A stretch of 64,000 bases of DNA from Nocardia amamiensis NBRC 102102 (GTDB lineage: Bacteria > Actinomycetota > Actinomycetes > Mycobacteriales > Mycobacteriaceae), in assembly GCF_001612745.1 (NCBI RefSeq), contig NZ_BDBA01000019.1:40283-104282 (forward strand), written 5' to 3'. Shown here piece after piece: positions 47,038 through 55,338 of this stretch (position 1 is its first letter; every line of letters starts with the position of its first letter). The position numbers were made by a program, and so were the translations under genes. The notes beneath the pieces are model-generated. The model saw only the letters and a program-made list of their open reading frames with translations, had not been told where the DNA came from and did no database searches.

Positions 47038-48228
47038 CTATGCGGCGAGCACGGCATGCGGGTGCTGTCGGGTCGTGGCCAAGCGGTATTTGTGACTCGG
47101 CATTCCGAACGTCGGGTGGCTCAGGGCCCAGGCGGCAGTGTCGAGGATTGCCGACTTGACGCGCGCGGCCGTCCGGCCACGGAGGGCGTACGACTTCGAT
47201 CGCACGTCACCGTCGACCAGCTGGAAGATTGCGTCCTGGCGGCCGAGGCTGATGTGGTTGCCGACATACGACATCGAGATGGTCGAGATCTTGCGCCCGG
47301 TCCGGTCCCCGATGATCGCGGCCGTCGCCTGCTTGCTGGTGGATCCCGCGGAAGCGCAGGACATCGGCAACGGCCGACCGTTCTCGCCGATGACGAAGGC
47401 GCTGTCACCGGCAACGTAGATATCCGGGTGCGAGACCGATCGCATTTCACGGTCGACCGTGATCTGGCCGTTGGGTTCCACCCGGAGGCCGCTGGCGGCG
47501 GCAATCGGGTGGACGGCGAAGCCTGCGGCCCACACGGTCGCGTCGGAGGCGAAAGCGGTGCCGTCGGCGGCGACCGCCGCCGCCTCCTCGACGCGCTCGA
47601 TGGTGGAGTGCTCGTGGATCGTGATACCGAACCGGTCGAAGGCACGCAGCAGGTGTCGGCGGGCCTTCGTACCCAGCCAGCCGCCCAGTTCGCCGCTGGT
47701 GGCGAGGCTGACCCGGAGTCTCGGACGGGATTCGGCGATCTCCGTGGCGGCCTCGATCGCGGTCAGGTTGCCGCCGATTACCAGCACCTTCCCGTCCTCG
47801 CCCAGCTCATCCAGACGTGCGCGCAGGCGCAGCGCGGACGGCCGGGCGGCCACATGGAAGGCGTGCTCGTCGACGCCCGGAACGCCGTGGTCGGCGGCGG
47901 AGCTGCCGAGCGCGTAGAGGAGGGTGTCGTATTCGAGCTGGTCGATGCCCTCGCCGTCGGCGACCGTGACAGTCCGGTGCTCGGCGTCGATGGTGGTTAC
48001 CCGCCCCACTCGGAGCCGGATGCCGGTGCCGGCGAACACCTCGGCCAGCGGCCGGTGGCGGAGAACCTGCCCGGCGGCGAGCTGATGCAGGCGCAGCCGC
48101 TCGACGAAATCGGCTTCGGCATTGACGACGGTGATCTCGAAGTCGTCGGAGTGGAGTTGGCGGGCCAGGTATCCGGCGGAGAAGGCTCCGGCGTATCCGG
48201 CCCCGAGGACGACGATGCGGTGCTTCAT
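47038..48228 (-). CDS. NAD(P)/FAD-dependent oxidoreductase, NDH-2-like, ECF41 partner
   Basis: The protein has 396 residues. RIVVLGAGYAGAFSAGYLA is the FAD-binding motif; GKVLVIGGNLTAIEAATEIAE is the NAD(P)-binding motif; HPDIYVAGDSAFV is the second FAD signature. This is the pyridine-nucleotide disulfide-like class including type II NADH dehydrogenase, but it lacks a clear C-terminal membrane-binding amphipathic pair. A good ribosome site (AGGAG) precedes the ATG. A promoter resembling the ECF41 consensus lies just upstream, so the sigma factor in the same transcript may autoregulate it. Confidence 0.88.
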   Translation of the reverse strand: MKHRIVVLGAGYAGAFSAGYLARQLHSDDFEITVVNAEADFVERLRLHQLAAGQVLRHRPLAEVFAGTGIRLRVGRVTTIDAEHRTVTVADGEGIDQLEYDTLLYALGSSAADHGVPGVDEHAFHVAARPSALRLRARLDELGEDGKVLVIGGNLTAIEAATEIAESRPRLRVSLATSGELGGWLGTKARRHLLRAFDRFGITIHEHSTIERVEEAAAVAADGTAFASDATVWAAGFAVHPIAAASGLRVEPNGQITVDREMRSVSHPDIYVAGDSAFVIGENGRPLPMSCASAGSTSKQATAAIIGDRTGRKISTISMSYVGNHISLGRQDAIFQLVDGDVRSKSYALRGRTAARVKSAILDTAAWALSHPTFGMPSHKYRLATTRQHPHAVLAA

Positions 48229-48682
48229 GGTTCGCTCCTGTCTGGTTCGCGTGCTCCCTGAACGAGACAGCCCCCGAATTCCTGACAGCACTGACCAGTG
48301 ACGTGGATCACCCTTGGGGCTCGCTCGGCGGCCGGACTCCATTCCGATCCGACCTGGAACCCACACGCCGACGGGTTTCGACGTGCTACTTCAAACCGTC
48401 CAGCGCCTTGCGGGCTTGGTTCTCGGCGATTGTGGCGAGCTCGTCCCGGTCCTGCCGCTGCCGGTCCGCGGTGGGTACGGTGGCCGGCCGTATCCCGGAC
48501 CAGGTGGGCCGTACCCAGTAGCCGGCTGACCGGGCGTGGCCCGGGCGCAGGCGTGTGCCGACCCGAGTCCGGGACGCCTCAGCCGGCGACTGGCGGATCG
48601 GTTTGTCGCACAGCAGGATCGGCGCTTTCCGGCGCCGGCCGATTGGTGACTCCCGAGGTGGGGCGGGCGCACATCCGAGTGG
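48229..48682. other. 454-nt region between oxidoreductase and AraC regulator
   Basis: Contains the ECF-type promoter. On the minus strand, 48386-48540 reads like coding text (SAGYWVRPTWSGIRP, ending QARKALDGLK) but has no start codon; it may be a relic. No other feature found. Confidence 0.4.
48261..48287 (-). promoter_or_regulatory. ECF41-like promoter of the oxidoreductase/sigma operon
   Basis: On the minus strand: TGTCAGG (48287-48281), 16-nt spacer, CGTT (48264-48261). The reported ECF41 target motif is TGTCACA with CGTC, so five of seven and three of four bases agree. It is about 33 nt before the start codon. Autoregulation is the expected architecture of this sigma group. Confidence 0.6.
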
Positions 48683-48695
48683 ATGCACGCCCGCC
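48662..48695. repeat. Imperfect palindrome overlapping the AraC start
   Basis: GGCGGGCGCACATCC (48662-48676) and GGATGCACGCCCGCC (48681-48695) are inverse at 13 of 15 positions with a GAGT loop. The right arm contains the ATG at 48683. It may be an operator, an mRNA hairpin hiding the start, or a sign that translation starts further downstream (ATG at 48752). Confidence 0.5.
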
Positions 48696-49576
48696 GCAGA
48701 GCGATCTACGACCTCGGCGCCCCTGATTGCCACGTCGAGCCGATCGCCGCGATGGTCAGGGCGGCCATCGCGGTGATCGGCGGGGCGGGAGCATCCGGTA
48801 GCCGTCGGCGCCGGTGGAACATCAGCCGGCTCGGCCGAGGCTTCCTCCACGTGCTCCGATACGGTGAGATGGAAGTGACGCACCGAGGCGCCAGCGGTCG
48901 GCTGGAAAAGCGACAGATAGATAAGCCCAGCCTGCTGTTCTACCCACGCCCGCTGGAACACGCCTTCCACAACGCACCCACCGAGGACTCCGACTTCGCC
49001 TGCGCGACACTCGACTTCGACGGCGGCCCGACCCATCCGCTGGTACGCACGCTCCCTCCGGTGATCGTGCTCCCGCTGGACGCCGTCGGCACCCTCGAAC
49101 CAGCGCTCGATCTGCTGTTCGCCGAGATCGACAATGTGCGGTGTGGCCGAAAAGTGCTGGCCGATCGGCTCTTCGAAGTCGTCCTCATCCAGCTTTTCCG
49201 CTGGATTCTCGACCACGCCGACGAGCTTGCGCTGCCCACCGGGCTGCTGACCGGGCTCTGCGATGAAAGCCTCGCCCGTGCACTCGTCGCCATCCACGAG
49301 TCGCCTGGGCGGCCCTGGACGCTCGCCACGATGGCGCGCGAAGCTCGGATGTCCCGCAGTTCCTTCGCCGCCCGGTTCAAAGAGATGGTGGGGCATCCCC
49401 CCGCCGAGTACCTGACCGGGTGGAGGATCACGGTCGCCCAGGACCGGCTTCGCGCCGGCGCCTCAGTTGCTCGCACGGCCGCAGAACTCGGGTACGCCAC
49501 CCCTCCAGCGTTCTCGCGGGCGTTCACGCAAAGAGTGGGTTGCTCACCCCGCGCATGGTTGGCGACTGCCCGCTGA
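48683..49576 (+). CDS. AraC-family transcriptional regulator with cupin N-terminal domain
   Basis: The protein has 297 residues. The N-terminal half is a cupin-6 type sensor (GRGFLHVLRYGEMEVTHRGASG, then SLLFYPRPLEHAF). The C-terminal pair of helix-turn-helix units is complete: WTLATMAREARMSRSSFAARFKEMVG and VARTAAELGYATPPAFSRAFTQRVGCSP. It probably controls a nearby oxidoreductase gene or itself in response to a small ligand. It is divergent from the NDH-2-like operon. Start is uncertain because a palindrome covers the first ATG. Confidence 0.87.
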   Translation: MHARRRAIYDLGAPDCHVEPIAAMVRAAIAVIGGAGASGSRRRRWNISRLGRGFLHVLRYGEMEVTHRGASGRLEKRQIDKPSLLFYPRPLEHAFHNAPTEDSDFACATLDFDGGPTHPLVRTLPPVIVLPLDAVGTLEPALDLLFAEIDNVRCGRKVLADRLFEVVLIQLFRWILDHADELALPTGLLTGLCDESLARALVAIHESPGRPWTLATMAREARMSRSSFAARFKEMVGHPPAEYLTGWRITVAQDRLRAGASVARTAAELGYATPPAFSRAFTQRVGCSPRAWLATAR

Positions 49577-49717
49577 GTCAGCCGCAGGCGTACGCTCCGC
49601 CATCCCACAGTCGGCGATGAATCACTGTCTTGCAACGCCATACATCTGTTGTGCTGCGGCCGTGGCGATGTGGCTTGATCACCCGCTACTTCCGGGGCGT
49701 TTTGACCCCGCTGTTTG

Positions 49718-50833
49718 CTACGGATAGCGGACGCGGGCGCTTTCGGGCGCCACGAACGGCTCGTAGTGCTCGGTGTAGAGCTTTGCGACCAGCTCGCCCC
49801 GACTCGCTACGGCAACCTTCTCGAAAATCGCCTTCACATGGTCTCGGATCGTGTGCGGCGACAGGAACAATCGGCTCGCGATCTCGGCGGTGGACAGCCC
49901 ACGCGCGATCAGTTCGGTCACTTCGCGCTCCCGGGGTGTCAGCTCATAGGCGGCGACAACCAGCGTGGCGATCTCCGACACCGGTGCGGGTCCGATCGTC
50001 ATCGCGGTCATCTCCTCGGTGTCATCGGCACCGCGCAGGCACGAGGCATGACATACCAGCCACCCGCCGGTGAGCGCGCGCAGTCGAATTCGGGCGTTCC
50101 CACCCGTCTCGCGCGCACGACCGACGGTGCTACGAATCCACACTGGCAGGGGCAAATCGATACCGGACGGCGTCGCCGCGCGAGGGCCCGGCGGCATATC
50201 GGCGAGGAAGCGGCGGGCCTCGTCATTGATCGACGTCAGATTTCCCACACGGTCGAAAAGCAGCATTCCCGGCGTATCGGAGGGCCGTCGCGGCGGCTCC
50301 GTGGACTGGGCGTACGAGCGCAGCCGCTGCGCCATCGGACTCGACAACGAGCCGACCACTGCCATCTCCTCGGCCCGGAACGGCGCTCGACCGCGCTCGC
50401 GGAACAGACTCAGTTGTCCCCAAGGCCTGCCATCGACCCGGAACACGGCACGTAGTTCGTCGTCGAAGCCTCGTGGCCGCATGAAGTCTCGGTACAGCGG
50501 GCTCGACAGCAGACGATCACCGGTGGTCTCCCGCAACCCGGCAACCGGCACCGGAGACTTCGTCAAATGCCGAAAAGGATTGACGGCATCGGCGAGGAAT
50601 TCCGATTCCCAGTAGATGCCGCACCCACCCTGCTGGAGGTTTTCGATCCGCACCGGCGCCGCGGTCAACCCGTTGATCGGATCAGTGGCAACCCAGACGG
50701 CCGCGTCGAAGGGTGCGACGCGGCGCAGGCGGTCCGACGTCACGGCGAACAGGCTCGCCGCGTCGGGCGCTGTGGCGATTCCCGCCAGGAGACCGTCCGA
50801 CGGCGCACTGGCCGACCTGCTCATGCCCGCCAT
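49718..50833 (-). CDS. LuxR-family transcriptional regulator
   Basis: The protein has 371 residues from the ATG at 50833 (MAGMSRSAS); the ATG three codons on is an alternative. The C-terminal helix-turn-helix (ELTPREREVTELIARGLSTAEIASRLFLSPHTIRDHVKAIFEKV) is a typical GerE/LuxR domain. The N-terminal 150 residues resemble a GAF-like sensor, and a PAS-like stretch (MLLFDRVGNLTSINDEARRFL) follows near 200. No phospho-acceptor receiver domain exists. Upstream, between it and the divergent FAD protein gene, is a long palindrome that is the likely target. Confidence 0.88.
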   Translation of the reverse strand: MAGMSRSASAPSDGLLAGIATAPDAASLFAVTSDRLRRVAPFDAAVWVATDPINGLTAAPVRIENLQQGGCGIYWESEFLADAVNPFRHLTKSPVPVAGLRETTGDRLLSSPLYRDFMRPRGFDDELRAVFRVDGRPWGQLSLFRERGRAPFRAEEMAVVGSLSSPMAQRLRSYAQSTEPPRRPSDTPGMLLFDRVGNLTSINDEARRFLADMPPGPRAATPSGIDLPLPVWIRSTVGRARETGGNARIRLRALTGGWLVCHASCLRGADDTEEMTAMTIGPAPVSEIATLVVAAYELTPREREVTELIARGLSTAEIASRLFLSPHTIRDHVKAIFEKVAVASRGELVAKLYTEHYEPFVAPESARVRYP

Positions 50834-50853
50834 GATTCCCGCGCACGAGGAGT

Positions 50854-50884
50854 CGTACAACCCCTCATGTGAGGGGGTTGTACG
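50854..50884. promoter_or_regulatory. 31-bp palindrome between divergent LuxR and FAD-protein genes
   Basis: CGTACAACCCCTCA (50854-50867) and TGAGGGGGTTGTACG (50870-50884) are inverse apart from one extra G/C pair, with TG at the centre. It is 21 nt upstream of the regulator start and 97 nt upstream of the FAD-protein start. Position and symmetry suggest a binding site for the LuxR protein and joint control of both genes. Confidence 0.65.
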
Positions 50885-50980
50885 GCATGTCGGACCCCCT
50901 GATCGAGGGATGGGATCTCGCCCGGCGGCCTAGCAGGCTGGTCGACGCACGTCCGTCAGACTCAGAAGAGGGAATCAACC

Positions 50981-52447
50981 ATGCATATCGGAATCGTCGG
51001 CGCGGGAATGGCTACGGTGGCCCTGCTCGACGCGCTCGCCGACTCGGACGCGAAGCCGGGCGAGATCACCGTGTTCGAGAGCTCATCCACCGTCTGGCGC
51101 GGCCGCGCATACCAATACGACCAGGACTCCGTACGAGTCAATGCGCCACCGATGGCCATGACCGCACGCGGGGGAGACCTGGACCATTACCTGCGTTGGC
51201 TGCAGGAACGCCCCGAACTCGCCCGCTACCTCGACGAAGGACTTGGCCTACCGGTGGTTCCGCGCGCGGTATACGGACAATATCTGGAACACACCGCGCA
51301 TATCGCCATCGCCAACCTGCGCCAGGACGGATGGCGGGTGAGCGTCGTCAATTCCGGCGTCACCGGGTTCTCTCGAGACATCGACGCCGCCTTGCACACC
51401 GCCGCCGACGGCACATTCCGAGTGGACCGCGCGGTGCTGTCCATCGGCGGCGGACAGCCACACGACAGCTATGGGCTGGCCGACACGCCGGGGTACGTCC
51501 ATGAGCCATACCCCCTGTACCGCAGGTTGGCCGAGGTCCCAGCGGACCGGCACGTCGCCGTCATCGGCAGCGGATTGACCGCCGTCGATATCGCCACCGG
51601 GCTGGTCTCCACCGGACATACCGGTCCGATCACCCTGATGTCCCGAAGCGGCGTACTACCCGCCGTACAGCAACGTCCCGTTCGATACGAGCCGCAGTAT
51701 CTGACACCCGAATACGCGTTGCAACGGGTTCGCGGAAACCAGGGCCAGGTGACACTCTCCATGCTGATCGAACTGATGAAGGAGGAACTCTCCGAACTGG
51801 GGCAGGATTTCCGGACGCTGATCGATGAGGTCATCAGCAACGACACCGAAGCTCCTGTGCAACGGCTACGACGCCAGCTGTCCTTGGTGGCGGACCCGCA
51901 TCAGGGCCGGCGACTGCTCGGCCGGGCCATCCGAACCGTCGTGCCGGCGGTGTGGCCGCTACTCAGCGATCAAGACAAGACGATGCTGCGCAGCGCACAC
52001 TTCCGCACCATCAACTGCCTGAGTTCACCCATGGTGCCGCACAATGCGAATATCCTGCTGCGCCTGTTCGATTCCGGCCAGGTACGGCTGCGGCCGGGGT
52101 TGCAGAAGATCCGGCCCCACTCCCACGCCGGATTCACGGTGACCGACGACACCGAATGGACCGCCGACGTGGTGATCAATGCCGTCAACCCACCGGCCTA
52201 CACCGTGCCACAGGCCGCCGGACGGTTGGTGCGTTCGCTCTTGACCTCCGCATCCGCCGAACGGCATCCGTTCGGGGGCCTGACCACCCAACCCGGCACC
52301 GGCAGACTTCTCCTCTCGGGCCGGCCCGACCGCACCTGGTACGCACAGGGCAATATCGCGAGCACCTCGACATTCATTGCGACCGACCCCACAGGTCTCG
52401 CGCACGAGGCGGCACGACTCGCCCGTTCCCTCACCGCGCAACAATAA
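50981..52447 (+). CDS. FAD/NAD(P)-binding protein (lysine/ornithine-monooxygenase-like NAD_binding_9 group)
   Basis: The protein has 488 residues. It opens IGIVGAGMATVALLDALAD (FAD-binding), with WRGRAYQYDQDSVRVNAPPMAMTAR, typical of the NAD_binding_9 family whose members often occur in secondary metabolism. A second Rossmann motif is HVAVIGSGLTAVDIATGL. NCLSSPMVPHNANILLRLFDSG follows, and the C-terminus has ARLARSL. The substrate is unknown. A single gene with GAAGAGGGAA upstream of ATG; divergent from the LuxR regulator. Confidence 0.82.
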   Translation: MHIGIVGAGMATVALLDALADSDAKPGEITVFESSSTVWRGRAYQYDQDSVRVNAPPMAMTARGGDLDHYLRWLQERPELARYLDEGLGLPVVPRAVYGQYLEHTAHIAIANLRQDGWRVSVVNSGVTGFSRDIDAALHTAADGTFRVDRAVLSIGGGQPHDSYGLADTPGYVHEPYPLYRRLAEVPADRHVAVIGSGLTAVDIATGLVSTGHTGPITLMSRSGVLPAVQQRPVRYEPQYLTPEYALQRVRGNQGQVTLSMLIELMKEELSELGQDFRTLIDEVISNDTEAPVQRLRRQLSLVADPHQGRRLLGRAIRTVVPAVWPLLSDQDKTMLRSAHFRTINCLSSPMVPHNANILLRLFDSGQVRLRPGLQKIRPHSHAGFTVTDDTEWTADVVINAVNPPAYTVPQAAGRLVRSLLTSASAERHPFGGLTTQPGTGRLLLSGRPDRTWYAQGNIASTSTFIATDPTGLAHEAARLARSLTAQQ

Positions 52448-52553
52448 CCAACCGTGCGACATCGAACCGCTCCGTTGCCTCTGGGTCGAATCGTTGCCGC
52501 GGTCGGCTTACGGCCGCGCGATCCCGTCCCATCGGTAGGGCGGACTGCCGGGT

Positions 52554-53102
52554 TCACTCCGGTTCGGCGGCCTCGTCTCCGGCTCTCCTCTCGGCCAAGG
52601 CGCCGTCCCGGTCGGAATGGCGGCGGGCAAGGACCCTTGTACCAGGTCCCGAGGCGGCACCGGGACCAGGCCGTGCCGTCACTGTCGACGCAGTCACCGG
52701 CGTACCGCATGCCGAACAACAGATCTGTGGGGTGAACGTCTCGCCGCAGTTGTCGTGCGACAGACGCACCGGCGGTCCACCCGGAGGCGTGGCCCACTTG
52801 TCGCCCCACGCCATCAGCGCCATCAGTACGGGCATGAGTTCGCGGCCGGGCTCGGTGAGGTGGTACTCGTGCCGCGGCGGCCGTTCCTGATACGCCCGGC
52901 GCTCCACGATGCCATTTCCGACCAGTGCGTCGAGCCGCCGGGTGAGCAGGTTGCGGGAAATGCCGAGGTTCTCCGCGATGTCGTCGAACCGATGCAGACC
53001 GAGGAAGAGGTCTCGCACGATCAGCGGCGTCCACCACTCTCCGACAAGTTCCAGGGACTGCCCAATGGAGCAGTGCATCTCGGCGAAGCTGGTTCGGTGC
53101 AT
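52554..53102 (-). CDS. HxlR-family transcriptional regulator
   Basis: The protein has 182 residues, longer than the usual 110-150. The winged-helix core is CSIGQSLELVGEWWTPLIVRDLFLGLHRFDDI, then ISRNLLTRRLDALVGNGIVERR; HEYHLTEPGREL is the wing. Cys10 is the conserved N-terminal Cys of HxlR proteins that sense electrophiles or redox. The C-terminal tail contains CGETFTPQICCSACG, possibly a zinc site, then low-complexity text. It is divergent from the tautomerase gene, with an 11-bp inverted repeat between them. Confidence 0.88.
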   Translation of the reverse strand: MHRTSFAEMHCSIGQSLELVGEWWTPLIVRDLFLGLHRFDDIAENLGISRNLLTRRLDALVGNGIVERRAYQERPPRHEYHLTEPGRELMPVLMALMAWGDKWATPPGGPPVRLSHDNCGETFTPQICCSACGTPVTASTVTARPGPGAASGPGTRVLARRHSDRDGALAERRAGDEAAEPE

Positions 53103-53119
53103 GACCCCAGTCTAGTGGG

Positions 53120-53173
53120 TTGATTCATTGAACTAACAAGGGTAGCTTCGGTCCATCGACAGAGTTCAATGAA
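53120..53173. promoter_or_regulatory. HxlR operator and tautomerase promoter
   Basis: TTCATTGAACT (53124-53134) and AGTTCAATGAA (53163-53173) are exact inverse repeats 28 nt apart. The left copy overlaps a plus-strand promoter: TTGATT (53120-53125), 17-nt spacer, TAGCTT (53143-53148). The right copy ends about 11 nt before the tautomerase start, next to GAAAGGA. Repression of the tautomerase by HxlR is inferred. Confidence 0.7.
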
Positions 53174-53184
53174 AGGACTAACCG

Positions 53185-53616
53185 ATGCCGTTCGTGGAGC
53201 TATTTGTTCCCAAGGGGTCGCTCGATGAAGCACGCCGCGCGAAGATCGGCGGACGACTGGTATCCGAGGTGATGGTGGCCGAGGGCGCCCCGGACACCGA
53301 CACGGCCAGATCCATCTCCTGGCTGGTGGTCAACGAGATCGACGCGTGGTTCGTGGGCGGTCGGCAATTGCCTGCCGGAGAGAAGCCGAAGTACGTGGTG
53401 CGAGTCGGAGTTCCGGCCGGCTCGATGAACGACGACAAGCGCAAGGACATCGTGGAGCGAGTCACCCGGGTCCTCGCGGACGCCGATGACGATCCCACGC
53501 GGTTCACCCATCCCGCGACCGCGTGGGTGCACATCAATGAGATTCCGGAGGGCAACTGGGGAGCGAGCGGTCGGATCGTGCGGATCGAAGACATCGCCGC
53601 ACTGACCGCGAACTGA
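53185..53616 (+). CDS. Tautomerase superfamily protein
   Basis: The protein has 143 residues. After Met removal the first residue is Pro (MPFVELFVPKGSLDEARRAKI), the catalytic base of 4-oxalocrotonate tautomerase-like enzymes. NEIDAWFVGGRQLPAGEKPKYVVRVGVPAGSMND marks a duplicated beta-alpha-beta unit of the long tautomerase group. WVHINEIPEGNWGASGRIVR is the typical C-terminal strand. Substrate unknown; the divergent HxlR and shared operator suggest induction by an enol or quinone-like compound. Confidence 0.85.
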   Translation: MPFVELFVPKGSLDEARRAKIGGRLVSEVMVAEGAPDTDTARSISWLVVNEIDAWFVGGRQLPAGEKPKYVVRVGVPAGSMNDDKRKDIVERVTRVLADADDDPTRFTHPATAWVHINEIPEGNWGASGRIVRIEDIAALTAN

Positions 53617-53849
53617 TAGGCGTCCGATTCGGCCGCCTCTCCCGCACGCCGGATCATGACCGACCGGTTAGCGAATGGCGCGGGGCCCGATCAGCACTCG
53701 ACGCCGGTCGGCCACCGCGCCGGGTATGAGCAGCCGCCGCGGGCCATCGGCCGACGGAAACCGCTCGCAGGTCGGTTTGCCCGAGGCTCGAGCTCGAAGA
53801 CCTGGCTTCGGCCGTAGACGTGACAGCGCACAGCGGAATATCCCGCGTG

Positions 53850-54203
53850 TCAGACGCGCAGCAGGATGTAAGCAGCGGTTCCCGAGCCGATGACGGCGCC
53901 GCCGTAGCAGACCAGGATGATCGACCCACGGAACTGCTCGAGCCGCAAGCCGTGCTCCAGCGTGTACCGGAAGCGGTGTGCCCAGTGGAATAGAGCCAGC
54001 ACACACAGTCCGAAAAGGACCAGCCGGGTGACAGGATGACGCAACACCGAGAGCAGGTATGCGTGGTCGGGCGCGGGAAGCCAGTCCAACGGGAAGGCGA
54101 GGCCGAACAGAAAGAGCAGCACCGGTATGAGCAGCGCAGCGGCCATCCCGCCGATGCCGAACAGTAGCCACACCAACGGTTCCAGGGACCTCTTGTTGGT
54201 CAT
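53850..54203 (-). CDS. frdD: Fumarate reductase membrane subunit D
   Basis: The protein has 117 residues with three hydrophobic helices (EPLVWLLFGIGGMAAALLIP, LRHPVTRLVLFGLCVLALFH, and the C-terminal ILVCYGGAVIGSGTAAYILL). SLEPLVWLLFGIGGM and FHWAHRFRYTLEHGLR are typical of FrdD. Together with FrdC it anchors the FrdAB dimer and binds menaquinol. ATG overlaps the frdC stop by four bases. Confidence 0.9.
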   Translation of the reverse strand: MTNKRSLEPLVWLLFGIGGMAAALLIPVLLFLFGLAFPLDWLPAPDHAYLLSVLRHPVTRLVLFGLCVLALFHWAHRFRYTLEHGLRLEQFRGSIILVCYGGAVIGSGTAAYILLRV

Positions 54204-54592
54204 CGCAGCACCACCAACAGCACGATCGCCGTCAGCAGACCCCACAGCAGGTAGTGCACTCCAATGATCACGACCGGTTCAACGCGCCGGTTCCGTATAC
54301 GCACCACCATCGCCTTGGGCGCGAGGTTGAACCAGGTGACCGTATGCAGAAGCACGAACAGCAGGGCGATGGCGTTCAGTGCAACAACCCACCCGCCAGC
54401 GCTCCAGCTCAGAAACCGCTGGTAGTCCTCGCTTCCTGAACTGACCGCACTGACCAGGACCAGGAGATACACCACGAACCAGGCGACGAACACGCTGCTG
54501 AGTTCGCGCAGGACGAAGAGCAGATATGAGCGGCGTCGCAGCCACCAAAAGGTGGAGATCGGCTTTCGGTACAACCGGGGCGTCGTGGTCAT
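54200..54592 (-). CDS. frdC: Fumarate reductase membrane subunit C
   Basis: The protein has 130 residues with three hydrophobic helices. The N-terminus [31 protein letters not shown] matches FrdC, including the positively charged cytoplasmic start and the RELSS segment. [20 protein letters not shown] holds a His near the quinone site. The start overlaps the frdB stop as ATGA. Confidence 0.9.
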   Translation of the reverse strand: MTTTPRLYRKPISTFWWLRRRSYLLFVLRELSSVFVAWFVVYLLVLVSAVSSGSEDYQRFLSWSAGGWVVALNAIALLFVLLHTVTWFNLAPKAMVVRIRNRRVEPVVIIGVHYLLWGLLTAIVLLVVLR

Positions 54593-55338
54593 CGTGCCCG
54601 CCAAGGCATGAGGAAATCTCGCAGCGATTGGGTGGCCGCGGTCAGCTTGTAGCGTTGGATCGCGCCAGCCGGGTCGACCCCTTTCGGGCAGGCGGTGGTG
54701 CACTCGCCGACGAGGGTGCAGGACCATACGCCCTCGGCGGAGGCGAGTACATCCCGCCGATCTGCGGCTCCCTCATCGCGCGAGTCGAGGTTGTAGCGTT
54801 GGGCCAGCGCGATCGCCGCCGGACCTAGGAACTCGGGCTCGAGCGCGAAGACGGGACAGGCCGAGTAGCAGAGCATGCAGTTGATACACATGCTGTACTT
54901 CTGGTAATCGTCCATTTCGGACGGTGTTTGCAGGTACTCGCCGTCCTCGAGTGGCCGGTGTTCCTCCCTGATCAGCCATGGCTCGACCGAGGCCAGTTTG
55001 TGCATGAAGTCGCTGATCTCTATGACGAGATCCCGGATCACCGGAAAGTTGCGCAGTGGCTCGACCCGCACCGGCCCCGGCGCGTAGTCGGTCAGGAAAG
55101 TAGCGCAGCTCAGTTGTGGCTCGCCATTGACGGTCATGCCGCAGCTCCCGCAGATGCCCATCCGGCACGACCACCGGTACGACACCGTCCCGTCGAGGTA
55201 GTCCTTGATGTAGTTGAGGCCGTCGAGCACCGTCCATTCTTTGCGCAGCGGAACCTCGTACAACTGCAGTACCGGTTCGTCATCTCGATCCGGTCGGTAG
55301 CGCGCGACTTGCAGGGTTATCCGGGCCACCATCGCCAT
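54589..55338 (-). CDS. frdB: Fumarate reductase iron-sulfur subunit B
   Basis: The protein has 249 residues. The 2Fe-2S ligands are in [16 protein letters not shown] plus the later SC. The C-terminal cluster motifs are [12 protein letters not shown] and [17 protein letters not shown], giving 4Fe-4S and 3Fe-4S centres. These carry electrons between quinol and the FAD of FrdA. The start overlaps the frdA stop by one base (TGATG), with GAGGTGAT upstream. A methionine three codons in is an alternative start. Confidence 0.93.
   Translation of the reverse strand: MAMVARITLQVARYRPDRDDEPVLQLYEVPLRKEWTVLDGLNYIKDYLDGTVSYRWSCRMGICGSCGMTVNGEPQLSCATFLTDYAPGPVRVEPLRNFPVIRDLVIEISDFMHKLASVEPWLIREEHRPLEDGEYLQTPSEMDDYQKYSMCINCMLCYSACPVFALEPEFLGPAAIALAQRYNLDSRDEGAADRRDVLASAEGVWSCTLVGECTTACPKGVDPAGAIQRYKLTAATQSLRDFLMPWRAR

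Noticed and set aside
48386..48540. Minus-strand text that looks coding next to the AraC gene
   Set aside because: No start codon and no recognisable family; kept only as a possible relic in the gap entry.
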